Below, piece after piece: positions 24,054 to 32,649 of a DNA stretch of 32,649 bases; position 1 is the first letter of the stretch; each line of letters opens with the position of its first letter. The stretch comes from Myxococcales bacterium (GTDB taxonomy: Bacteria; Myxococcota_A; Polyangia; Polyangiales; Polyangiaceae), in assembly GCA_025351875.1 (NCBI GenBank), contig JANXVA010000605.1:1-32649 (forward strand), given 5' to 3'. Both the position numbers and the translations under genes were made by a program. Under the pieces are notes generated by a model. The model did not search any database. It had not been told where the DNA came from and worked only from the letters and a program-made list of their open reading frames with translations.

Positions 24054-24067
24054 CGATGCTAGCATCG
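24054..24067. promoter_or_regulatory. Palindromic -10, possible bidirectional promoter
   Basis: CGATGCTAGCATCG is a perfect 14-base palindrome. Both strands therefore read TGCTAGCAT, a full match to the TGnTAnnnT extended -10. To the right it is 5 bases from the GTG of the TPR gene; to the left, 41 bases from the PilZ TTG. One element could thus serve both genes. Confidence 0.5.
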
Positions 24068-24072
24068 AAAGC

Positions 24073-25146
24073 GTGGACAAGGACGACGAGACCAGGGGGC
24101 CCCGCGCGAACGATGAACCTCTGCCGGAGAGCGTCGTGCGCGCTCTCGCCGAGGCGAGGGCAACCGCGGCAAATGCGGGTACCAGGCGCGACGCCTCGTT
24201 GACCGCGTCGAGCGGTCGCTGGCTGGCGGTCATTCCGCTGAGCGCCGCCGTGCTGGCGATGGCGCTGATCATGCCACGTGCGACGCCTCCCGACGACATC
24301 CCGTTGCCGCACATCGACGCGAAGGCGCTCGAAGCCGTGCGGAGGGACGACACCGCGCGTGCGGCATCGGCGCGCGTGACGAGGCTCCCCGGCGACGTCC
24401 TCTCCGTCGGCTCTGGCCTGCGCGACGTCAACAAGGCGCAGGTGAGCTACGGGGACGTTGACCAGATCGGCTTTGCGCAGGCGACTCTCGAGCGCGCGGT
24501 CGAAGCGGTCGTCGCCGATCGGGTGGCCGGCATCGACGCGCTACGGACGCTTCGCGCCCTCCAGCTCGAGGGCTTCCTCGCGGAAGCCGAGCGCTTCGAG
24601 GCGACAGGCACGCCGACGGAGGAGCTCGAGCTCCTCTCCGGGCTGTTCCTCGACCACATGGCGCTGGCGGGGTGGGTCGACCACGGCAAGATCCTGCTCG
24701 ACGATGCGGCGCGCCGCGTGGCCTACAAGCTCGTGTGGAACACCGTCGTCGGTGCCGACCGCATCAAGGACCTCAGGCTCACGCTCGACGAGAGTCGTGC
24801 ACTCTACACATTTTACCTGACGCACCCTCACGCCTCCGAAGCGCAGCGTCTCGCCTACGCGAACATGCGACGAGTCTCCGCCACGGACGCGGAGTGCAAG
24901 CGCGCCGTCGCTCAGGAGAGGCTCGAGATGGAGCAATGGCGGGTCGACAAGATCCGCAAGCTCGGAGAGATCGACCCGACCTACCCCACCGGATTCGCGC
25001 TGGGCGTCGCCTACTACCGCGGGGCCCGCTACGACCTCTCGATCGAGGCCTTCCGGGGCTGGATCGAGAAGCATCCCGACGGCCCGTTCGCGCTTCGCGC
25101 TCGCAACCACCTGATGGCGGCGGTGGCTGCGTTCGGGCCGACCTGA
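24073..25146 (+). CDS. TM protein with C-terminal TPR-like repeat
   Basis: 357 aa from a GTG. A charged cytoplasmic N-terminus is followed by one TM helix (about 49-66, WLAVIPLSAAVLAMALIM) and a long helical extracytoplasmic part. Residues 300-350 (PTGFALGVAYYRGARYDLSIEAFRGWIEKHPDGPFALRARNHL) form a recognisable tetratricopeptide-type helix pair. The middle (about 120-290) is all-helical and may hold degenerate repeats. It starts 5 bases after a palindromic -10, so its mRNA is probably leaderless. It is 3 bases upstream of a response regulator and histidine kinase, so it may supply or scaffold their signal. No enzyme motif is visible. Confidence 0.72.
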   Translation: MDKDDETRGPRANDEPLPESVVRALAEARATAANAGTRRDASLTASSGRWLAVIPLSAAVLAMALIMPRATPPDDIPLPHIDAKALEAVRRDDTARAASARVTRLPGDVLSVGSGLRDVNKAQVSYGDVDQIGFAQATLERAVEAVVADRVAGIDALRTLRALQLEGFLAEAERFEATGTPTEELELLSGLFLDHMALAGWVDHGKILLDDAARRVAYKLVWNTVVGADRIKDLRLTLDESRALYTFYLTHPHASEAQRLAYANMRRVSATDAECKRAVAQERLEMEQWRVDKIRKLGEIDPTYPTGFALGVAYYRGARYDLSIEAFRGWIEKHPDGPFALRARNHLMAAVAAFGPT

Positions 25147-25149
25147 CCC

Positions 25150-25884
25150 ATGATCCGCGCGCTGCTCGTCGACGACGATCGCGATCTCGCGCGACTCCTC
25201 ACCGACTACCTTGGGGGGCACGACGTGACGATCACGCACGTCGAGAACGGCGCGCGCGGGCTCCTTGTGCTCGCGTCGGAGTCCTTCGACGTAGTCCTCC
25301 TCGACGTGATGCTGCCCGGCATCGACGGGTTCGAGGTCTGCCGGCGCATCCGTGCCTCGCACGACGTCCCGATCGTCATGCTCACCGCACGCGGCGACGA
25401 CGCCGACCGCATCGTGGGCCTCGAGATCGGTGCAGACGACTACGTTCCCAAGCCGTTCAATCCACGTGAGCTGCTCGCCAGGGTCCGCGCGGTCCTCCGG
25501 CGCGCACGGCCGGGGACCACCTCGGACGACTCCATGAAGCTGGCCCCGCGCGAGAGGATCGTCGTCGGTCCTCTCGAGATCGACCACGCGGCGCGCGTGG
25601 TGAAGAAGGACGGCTTCGAGGTCACGCTCACGTCGTTCGAGTATCGAATTCTGCTCGTGCTCGCGCGTCGAGCGGGCGAGACGGTGACGCGCGAGGAGCT
25701 GGCCACGGAGGTGCGCGAGCCCGCCCAGGCGAAGAGCAAGGAGCACGCGTACGATCCCAGCGTCGACCGCTCGCTCGACGTCCACGTCAGTCGTCTCCGG
25801 CAGAAGCTCGAGGGGGACCCGAAGGAGCCCCGTCTCATCAAGACGGTACGCGGCGTGGGCTATGTCCTGTCGAGGCCGGCGTGA
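25150..25884 (+). CDS. OmpR-family response regulator
   Basis: 244 aa. Receiver domain (1-118): acidic residues DDD (8-10), phosphoacceptor Asp52 in VVLLDVMLPGIDG, Thr79 and Lys101 (PKPF). A linker is followed by a winged-helix DNA-binding domain (about 137-240) with LTSFEYRILLVL, VDRSLDVHVSRLRQKL recognition helix and KTVRGVGYVL wing. The CpxR-like look, including VTLTSFEYRIL, and a CpxA-like partner suggest envelope stress sensing; that is inference. An insertion of about 15 residues (REPAQAKSKEHAYDP) sits before the recognition helix. The stop overlaps the kinase GTG by 4 bases (GTGA). Confidence 0.9.
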   Translation: MIRALLVDDDRDLARLLTDYLGGHDVTITHVENGARGLLVLASESFDVVLLDVMLPGIDGFEVCRRIRASHDVPIVMLTARGDDADRIVGLEIGADDYVPKPFNPRELLARVRAVLRRARPGTTSDDSMKLAPRERIVVGPLEIDHAARVVKKDGFEVTLTSFEYRILLVLARRAGETVTREELATEVREPAQAKSKEHAYDPSVDRSLDVHVSRLRQKLEGDPKEPRLIKTVRGVGYVLSRPA

Positions 25885-27200
25885 CCCCGCTGGCCCGGCC
25901 CCGCGGCAAGCGGCTCCGGCGGCTCCAGGCGCGCCTCCTCCTCTGGTTTCTCGGCGCGATCGTGCTCGCGATCGGGGCGAGCATCCTCACGACGGTGCTC
26001 ACCGCGAGCGACAACGACACCCCCACGCGCGTGGTCTCGCGGCACGTCCAGCATCGGCTGGCTCGCATCTGGGACGATCCGGTCGCCACCGACAAATACG
26101 TCGCCGAGCTCCGCGAGACGACGGGTCTCGACATGCGGGTCCGTCGCGATCCGTCGCTCTTCGCGGGTCGACCGGCGCGCGGAGCGAACGGTATGATCTT
26201 CGAGGACGGGGTCGCCTACGTCCCCGTGGTCAGAGGAGGGACGATCGTGGGCGCCCTCGAGCTCCGTACGGGAACGCCGGCGCCGCAGCTCTGGCGCGTC
26301 GGAGTTGCTCTAGGCGCGGCGCTCCTGGTGCTCGGCGCAGCCGCCCGGCGCGTGTCGAAGCGTCTCGCGCGCCCGCTCGAGCATCTCGCGCAGACCGCGG
26401 AGCGCTTCGGCTCGGGCGATCTCACGGCGCGCACCGGCATCGAGGGCCTCCCGAGGCGGTGGGTCGCCGAGGAGGTGCGCGACGTCGGTCGTGCGTTCGA
26501 CGGCATGGCCGACCGCATCGCGCGCGTCGTTCTCGAGCAGCGCGAGCTCCTCGCGGCGATCAGTCACGAGCTCCGCTCACCGCTCGGTCGGGCACGCATC
26601 GCGGTCGAGATCGCGCGCGAGCGTCCCGATCCCTCGGCGGCCCTGGACGACGTCGAGAGGCAGCTCGTCGAGATCGACGCGATCCTCGGTGATCTGCTCG
26701 CCTCTGCGCGCGCGGGCCTCGCGGACGTCCACCTCGAGCGGGTCGAGCTCGTGCCGTGGCTTCGCGCGCGCATCGGCGCCGAGGACCTCGGCCCGATCGA
26801 GCTGGTCGTCGCCGAGGGGGCCGCGAGCACGAAGGTGACGATCGACGCGGCGCTCCTCGGTCGTGCGCTCCACAATCTCTTCGCGAATGCGTGGAACCAT
26901 GGGCACCCGAAGGAGGCTCCTCTCGTCGTGAACGTCTCGATCTCGGGCGATCGCGCGCGGGTCGCGGTTCGCGATCGCGGCCCTGGCTTCAGCGACGCGG
27001 TCCTCCCGCGGGCGTTCGAGCCGTTCGTGATGGGCGCCGACGCGGCGCGCTCGCCGGGTGCCCACGGCATGGGGCTGGGCCTGTCCCTGGTACGGCGCAT
27101 CGTCGAGGCGCACGGAGGGGCAGCTTCGGCCGTGAATGTGGCCGAGGGCGACGTCATCCAGGGCGCCGAGGTGAGGTTCGAGCTCCCGGTCGCCTCCTAG
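25881..27200 (+). CDS. CpxA-like sensor histidine kinase
   Basis: 439 aa from a GTG overlapping the regulator's stop. TM1 (about 18-40) and TM2 (about 137-154) enclose a small, roughly 95-residue extracytoplasmic sensor. HAMP follows (about 155-215), then a HisKA domain with AAISHELRSPLGRARI (His229), and HATPase_c with N-box LHNLFANAWNHG (Asn332, Asn336), G1 DRGPGF (365-370) and G2 HGMGLGLSLV. All catalytic motifs are intact. The FANAWNH form of the N-box and SPLGRARIA after the His are typical of the CpxA group. It forms an operon with the regulator and the TPR-like membrane protein. Confidence 0.9.
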   Translation: MTPLARPRGKRLRRLQARLLLWFLGAIVLAIGASILTTVLTASDNDTPTRVVSRHVQHRLARIWDDPVATDKYVAELRETTGLDMRVRRDPSLFAGRPARGANGMIFEDGVAYVPVVRGGTIVGALELRTGTPAPQLWRVGVALGAALLVLGAAARRVSKRLARPLEHLAQTAERFGSGDLTARTGIEGLPRRWVAEEVRDVGRAFDGMADRIARVVLEQRELLAAISHELRSPLGRARIAVEIARERPDPSAALDDVERQLVEIDAILGDLLASARAGLADVHLERVELVPWLRARIGAEDLGPIELVVAEGAASTKVTIDAALLGRALHNLFANAWNHGHPKEAPLVVNVSISGDRARVAVRDRGPGFSDAVLPRAFEPFVMGADAARSPGAHGMGLGLSLVRRIVEAHGGAASAVNVAEGDVIQGAEVRFELPVAS

Positions 27201-27207
27201 CCCCTTC

Positions 27208-27238
27208 CTGGCCGGACGGCACTGCCCGGCCCGGCCAG
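27208..27238. terminator. Hairpin after the two-component operon
   Basis: CTGGCCGG (27208-27215) pairs perfectly with CCGGCCAG (27231-27238), with a 15-base loop that can itself pair in part. It lies 8 bases after the kinase stop and just before the next ATG. No T tract follows. Confidence 0.35.
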
Positions 27239-27242
27239 CGCC

Positions 27243-27911
27243 ATGTTGGCGCTCCAGGGAGCGTCTCGATACGCTCGATGGGTGGACTCGTCGTTCGGTC
27301 GCAACATCGTCTGGCTGGTTGCGATCCTCGGGGCGATCACGCTGCTGCTCTACCTTTTCGTGTTCGATACCTGGGTCGTCCCCGGCGACGATCCGCTCTT
27401 CACCGCCTCGATCCTCCCGACCCTGAGCCCCGAGGACCGCATCCTGACCAAGCGCGGCTCCGACCCGCTGGTCGGCCAGCTGGCCCGCTGCCTGGTCCCC
27501 GACGGGAGCGGGAAATACACGATCGGCCGGGTTTTCGGCCGTGCCGGCGACACCGTCGAGATCAACAATGAACGCGTCGCCGTCAACGGAAAGTCCATCA
27601 AGATCATGTTTGGCTGCGGGACGGTCAGCGCCGTGAACCCGGTCTCCGGGGATGCCGTTCCCCTGACCTGCAGCGTCGAGGACAACGGGTCCTTCAGCTA
27701 CAGCGTCCTCGCCCACCCGGAATATCGCGAGGCCGCGCGGACGGCCAAGGTCGAGCCGGGACACGTCTACCTCGTCAGCGACAACCGCCATATTCACAAG
27801 GACTCGCGTGACTTCGGCCAGGTCGAGGTCTCGACCTGCGAGCACGTGGTCTTCCGCCTGTGGGGCCAGAGCTTCGGCGAGAGCTCCCATCGGTTCAACG
27901 TCCTCTGGTAA
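27243..27911 (+). CDS. Signal peptidase I-like (S26) protein, catalytic Lys absent
   Basis: 222 aa. One TM helix (about 21-41) anchors an extracytoplasmic S26 fold. Ser56 in TASILPTL corresponds to the catalytic Ser of the usual SGSMxPTL. The box normally reading YxKRVxGLPGD, which supplies the general-base Lys, reads YTIGRVFGRAGD (92-103): Gly95 stands where the Lys should be. The signature SDNRHIHKDSRDFGQV (179-194) is well preserved. An insert (about 122-150) has Cys125 and Cys143, possibly a disulfide. It could be inactive, use another base such as Lys91, or have a specialised role. Family placement is firm; activity is doubtful. The ATG is 42 bases after the kinase stop. Confidence 0.82.
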   Translation: MLALQGASRYARWVDSSFGRNIVWLVAILGAITLLLYLFVFDTWVVPGDDPLFTASILPTLSPEDRILTKRGSDPLVGQLARCLVPDGSGKYTIGRVFGRAGDTVEINNERVAVNGKSIKIMFGCGTVSAVNPVSGDAVPLTCSVEDNGSFSYSVLAHPEYREAARTAKVEPGHVYLVSDNRHIHKDSRDFGQVEVSTCEHVVFRLWGQSFGESSHRFNVLW

Positions 27912-27922
27912 GGGCGTTTTTT

Positions 27923-27931
27923 TGGTAAGCT
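27923..27931 (+). promoter_or_regulatory. Extended -10 candidate for the FHA gene
   Basis: TGGTAAGCT fits TGnTAnnnT. It follows a run of seven T (27917-27923) and lies 11 bases upstream of the ATG. The T run has no obvious stem upstream, so it is not a clear terminator of the preceding gene. Confidence 0.4.
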
Positions 27932-27942
27932 CGGCCCGCCCG

Positions 27943-29199
27943 ATGGACCTCGAGATCGGCATTGTCTGTGGTCGGTGCGAAACCTACGCGGTGATCGCCA
28001 CGGCTACGTGCGTCTCCTGCGGGCACGCCCTCGCCCTGGAGACGGTCGCGCCGCCGGTCGCAAGCTTCGTCCCGGCGACGACTCCCGAGGCCTTCACGCC
28101 GCACGAGCCCGTGGTCCGGGAGGAGCCCGCGCCTCGGAGCGCCCGCGCCGCGATCTCGGAAAAGGCGCGCGCCGACGTTCTCCCGTCGTCACGCCCCGAG
28201 GCGTCCCCGAAGCCGCCCGCGTCGTCGTCCGTCTCGGGAGCGCCGGTCCTGCGTCGCTCCGAGCCGCGCCTCGACCCACGCGCCGAGGCTGCGGCTGTGG
28301 TCGCCGCCGCGCCGCGCTCATCGCGCAGCGGCGCAATTTCCAGCTCGTCCGCGGAGTCAGCGCGCGGCTATGCCACGCCCGCGAAGTCGTCCAAAGGGAA
28401 GTCCGTCGAGGAGCTCATGGATCAAGCGAAGAACTTCGTGTGCCGTTCGTGCTCGACCGCCGTACCGCTCGGACACAAATTCTGCGGAAGGTGCGGCGCG
28501 GCGGTGCCGCCGGAGATTCTCCAGGCACGTACGCAGTTCTTCGGGCAGCTCCAGGCGCCAGGCAAGGCGAAGCTGATCCTGATCCGCGGCGAGGGCGTCG
28601 AGGGGCTCAGCTACCAGCTGAACGCCGAGCACCACACCGTCGGTCGCAGCGGCCAGCTCGTCTTCCCGGACGACCCGTTCGTGTCGCCTGCGCACGCCGA
28701 CTTCTTCTACCGGAACGGCAAGCTGGTCGTGAAGGACGAGGGTTCGCTCAACGGCGTCTACCTCCGCGTGAAGGGCTCCGTCGACGTCTCGCCCGACGAC
28801 TTCTTCCTCGCAGGCGAGCAGGTCTTCCGCATCGACGCGACGCCGCGCCCGAGTGATCAGCCCGGCCCCGACGGCACGTATTTCTACTCGTCGCCGAAGC
28901 ATCAGAGCCCGTTCCGCATCACCCAGATGCTCCAGGGCGGCTCGGCCGGCATGACCGTCTGCGCGCGTGGGTCGAGCCTCCAGATCGGCCGCGAGGGCGG
29001 CGACCTCAACTTCCCGAGCGACCTCTACATGAGCGCCGCGCACTGCAAGATCGAGGAAGCCGGCGGCAAGTTCATGCTCACCGACATGAGCAGCCGCAAC
29101 GGCAGCTACGTGCGGTTGAAGGCAGAGCGCGAGCTCTCGCACGGTGACTACGTGTTCATCGGCCGCAAGCTGCTGCGCGTCGAGATCACGGCCGCGTAG
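27943..29199 (+). CDS. Zinc-ribbon protein with two FHA domains
   Basis: 418 aa. An N-terminal zinc ribbon (Cys9-x2-Cys12 ... Cys23-x2-Cys26) is followed by a Ser/Pro/Ala-rich disordered linker (about 35-160), a second zinc ribbon (Cys167-x2-Cys170 ... Cys181-x2-Cys184) and two FHA domains. FHA1 (about 208-297) has TVGRSG, SPAHADF and SLNGVYL; FHA2 (about 335-415) has QIGREGGD, SAAHCKI and SSRNGSYV. Both keep the Gly-Arg, Ser, His and Asn-Gly residues that bind phospho-Thr, although FHA1 has the less usual SLNG. It is a cytoplasmic phosphopeptide reader, probably linked to a Hanks-type kinase, but no kinase adjoins it. ATG 27943 begins the zinc ribbon directly. Confidence 0.88.
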   Translation: MDLEIGIVCGRCETYAVIATATCVSCGHALALETVAPPVASFVPATTPEAFTPHEPVVREEPAPRSARAAISEKARADVLPSSRPEASPKPPASSSVSGAPVLRRSEPRLDPRAEAAAVVAAAPRSSRSGAISSSSAESARGYATPAKSSKGKSVEELMDQAKNFVCRSCSTAVPLGHKFCGRCGAAVPPEILQARTQFFGQLQAPGKAKLILIRGEGVEGLSYQLNAEHHTVGRSGQLVFPDDPFVSPAHADFFYRNGKLVVKDEGSLNGVYLRVKGSVDVSPDDFFLAGEQVFRIDATPRPSDQPGPDGTYFYSSPKHQSPFRITQMLQGGSAGMTVCARGSSLQIGREGGDLNFPSDLYMSAAHCKIEEAGGKFMLTDMSSRNGSYVRLKAERELSHGDYVFIGRKLLRVEITAA

Positions 29200-29853
29200 T
29201 CACGCGCGCGAGCTCTTGCGAGCGGCGGCCTTCTTGTCGAGGGCGCGTGGCGTCAAGCCCAGCGCGCGACGAGCCATCGACGAGAACACGCCCATCATCG
29301 CCGACGGGATGTTGTCGATCAGGTCTTCGAGATCGACCGGTCCCTCCGCGACGGGGATGATCTCCGCGAAGACCGTGGCGAAGCGCTCGTACTTACGCTG
29401 GAGCGACGTGAGCTTCTCGCGCAGGGCGTCGGCCTCGGGGCCCTCGGCTTCGCCGAGCTGACCGAGCGCGCGGTTGCACAGGTTCACCTTGTCGAGCACG
29501 ACGCGACGGAGGCGCGTCAGGTAGGCGCCGACCACGACGTCCGGGTACTTCCCGCGGAGCGCGAACGTGTCGTGACGCGTGCCCGAAGCGCGATGACGCT
29601 CGACGATGCCCGCCCCCTCGAGCCCCCGGAGGTTCGCGAAGATGTTGCTCTTCGACCGGCCGAGCTCCTCGCTCAGCTCGTCCATCGAGAGGGGCCGATC
29701 CCCGAGGTAGAGCGCGGCGACGATCTGACCGCCGAGGCGCGTGATGCCGGGGAAGCTCGCCGCGATCTCGCGTCCCACTCCGTCGAGGACCGTCGCTCGC
29801 GCGAGCGCGACGGGATCCGTCGTCCGATCAGGATTTGCAGGGACTTTTGCCAT
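29200..29853 (-). CDS. GbsR/MarR-family transcriptional regulator
   Basis: 217 aa. A winged helix-turn-helix (about 35-100: IVAALYLGDRPLSMDELSEELGRSKSNIFANLRGLEGAGIVERH) resembles GbsR-type MarR regulators, which respond to choline/betaine in Bacillus; the ligand here is unknown. A long helical C-terminal part (about 110-195) probably mediates dimers, and a basic tail (DKKAAARKSSRA) ends it. Its stop directly abuts that of the convergent FHA gene with no spacer. It is divergent from the YyaL-type gene, which it might control, as such regulators often act on neighbours. Confidence 0.82.
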   Translation of the reverse strand: MAKVPANPDRTTDPVALARATVLDGVGREIAASFPGITRLGGQIVAALYLGDRPLSMDELSEELGRSKSNIFANLRGLEGAGIVERHRASGTRHDTFALRGKYPDVVVGAYLTRLRRVVLDKVNLCNRALGQLGEAEGPEADALREKLTSLQRKYERFATVFAEIIPVAEGPVDLEDLIDNIPSAMMGVFSSMARRALGLTPRALDKKAAARKSSRA

Positions 29854-29868
29854 TCCGTGATTGCAGAA

Positions 29869-29877
29869 CTCATAGCA
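29869..29877 (-). promoter_or_regulatory. TGCTA-type -10 candidate for the GbsR-like gene
   Basis: On the minus strand this reads TGCTATGAG and ends 15 bases before the ATG at 29853. It matches TGCTATGAC at 3079 in eight of nine bases. Confidence 0.4.
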
Positions 29878-29911
29878 CGCCCCAAGAGTCGGTGGAATCG
29901 GCTCTGCCGCG

Positions 29912-29920
29912 CGCTATGAC
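29912..29920 (+). promoter_or_regulatory. GCTATGA-type -10 candidate for the YyaL-type gene
   Basis: CGCTATGAC ends 6 bases before the GTG at 29927. It equals the 3079 site except for its first base, implying a nearly leaderless transcript. Confidence 0.35.
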
Positions 29921-29926
29921 CGCCGC

Positions 29927-32059
<2,133 letters not shown>

Positions 32060-32066
32060 TCTCGCG

Positions 32067-32649
32067 CTAGGCGGCCCACGCGAGCACGCCGAGCTCCGGT
32101 GACATCGCGCTCACCGGGAACTCGAAGCGGATGCACGTGCCTTTGGCGGGCTCGCTGGAGACGTTCACGACCCCGCCGAGCGACCTTGCAGCCTCTCGGA
32201 GCGCTCCGAGCCCGATTCCGCGCCCCGAGAGATCCGTGACCTCGGTTGCCGTCGACAGTCCGTCGAGGAAGAGCAGCGACTCGGCGTCGCCCTCTGCGGC
32301 CTCGACGCCGAGCGCGCGGGCCTTGTCCACGAGCTTGGCCCGGTCGATCCCGCGCCCGTCATCGCGGACCTCGATCACGAAGGAGTCCTTCTCGCAATAG
32401 GTACGAAGGGCGAGCGTCCCAGCGGGCGACTTGCCGCCCTCGATGCGTTCGTCGGATCGCTCGAGGCCATGGTCGACCGCGTTGCGTATCGCGTGGGCGA
32501 GCGCGCTCCAGAAGGGCGCCCAGTGCGTGGCGTCGACGCGTAGTCCGTTGGACTCGACCTTCACCTCGATCCCGCCCTTCTCGAGCCGACGCAGAAGCGG
32601 CTGGACGCCTTCGCCGAGCAGGCACGGCAGATCGCCGAGCGCCTCGAGA
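32067..32649 (-). CDS. CheA-like histidine kinase, C-terminal part (cut by window edge)
   Basis: The frame is open from the right edge (first full codon ends at 32648) to the stop at 32067-32069, giving about 193 residues. It is a CheA-type HATPase_c domain: N-box HAIRNAVDHGLERSDER with the characteristic DHGxE, G1 VRDDGRGID, a lid region with LDGLSTATEVTDLSGRGIGL (CheA-style 'SGRGxG' G2 box) and a final GTCIRFEFPV strand. No CheW-like domain follows, since the protein ends about 15 residues after the kinase domain. It is thus a short or hybrid CheA-like kinase; its receiver, Hpt or sensor domains would lie beyond the window. It is convergent with the YyaL-type gene, 7 bases apart. Confidence 0.85.
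   Translation of the reverse strand, partial: LEALGDLPCLLGEGVQPLLRRLEKGGIEVKVESNGLRVDATHWAPFWSALAHAIRNAVDHGLERSDERIEGGKSPAGTLALRTYCEKDSFVIEVRDDGRGIDRAKLVDKARALGVEAAEGDAESLLFLDGLSTATEVTDLSGRGIGLGALREAARSLGGVVNVSSEPAKGTCIRFEFPVSAMSPELGVLAWAA

Noticed and set aside
24541-27962. Two long minus-strand frames (414 and 461 codons)
   Set aside because: They mirror the response regulator, kinase and signal-peptidase-like genes on the plus strand; composition is typical of GC-driven shadow frames.

Overview
The window is high-GC DNA whose gene content points to a myxobacterium of the Polyangia type (Myxococcota). The clues are a eukaryotic-like Ser/Thr kinase, a zinc-ribbon/FHA protein, two proteins with AgmX/PglI-type C-termini, several Cys-rich secreted lipoproteins, a choice-of-anchor L-like lipoprotein and many GTG/TTG starts. 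This assignment is inferred from families, not from a marker gene. I see no rRNA, tRNA, CRISPR array, insertion sequence or prophage. It reads as ordinary chromosome with some lineage-specific genes and a few decayed ones.

Layout. 1-3.6 kb (+): the 3' end of an AgmX/PglI-type gene, an imperfect 150-bp-offset repeat, an Mpo1-like membrane protein, a lipoprotein, a tail-anchored Ser/Thr kinase and a small lipoprotein. 3.6-5.9 kb (-): a PhoB/PhoR-like two-component pair. 6.07-7.85 kb (+): an OmpA-type lipoprotein, then purC and purS. 7.85-9.27 kb (+): an unrecognised gene whose frame runs back to the purS stop but is broken by one TAA. 9.3-10.3 kb (+): a Cys-rich lipoprotein. 10.4-14.66 kb (-): the anchor-L-like lipoprotein and, upstream of it, a tight four-gene run of metallo-hydrolase, 68-aa protein, FliH/SctL-like protein and site-2 protease. 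14.8-18.5 kb: two more Cys-rich lipoproteins, a 5'-truncated membrane protein, an Uma2 nuclease remnant, a thiolase and a small basic protein. 18.5-20.8 kb: a probable 48-aa membrane protein (-), then an ECF sigma factor coupled to a FecR-like membrane protein. 20.8-23.7 kb: an ABC ATPase with a permease fused to a CPBP-type domain. 23.7-27.2 kb: a PilZ protein divergent from a TPR / response regulator / histidine kinase operon. 27.2-32.65 kb: a signal-peptidase-I-like protein lacking the usual catalytic Lys, the FHA protein, a GbsR/MarR-like regulator, a YyaL-type protein and the end of a CheA-like kinase.

How the genes fit together. Envelope signalling dominates: two OmpR-class two-component systems, an ECF/FecR pair, a CheA-like kinase, a Ser/Thr kinase, an FHA reader and a PilZ receptor sit among many lipoproteins. 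Metabolism is limited to purine synthesis (purC, purS) and a thiolase. A recurring TGCTA-type extended -10 lies 5-40 bases upstream of many starts, suggesting short-leader or leaderless transcripts. In one place it is a perfect palindrome between divergent genes.
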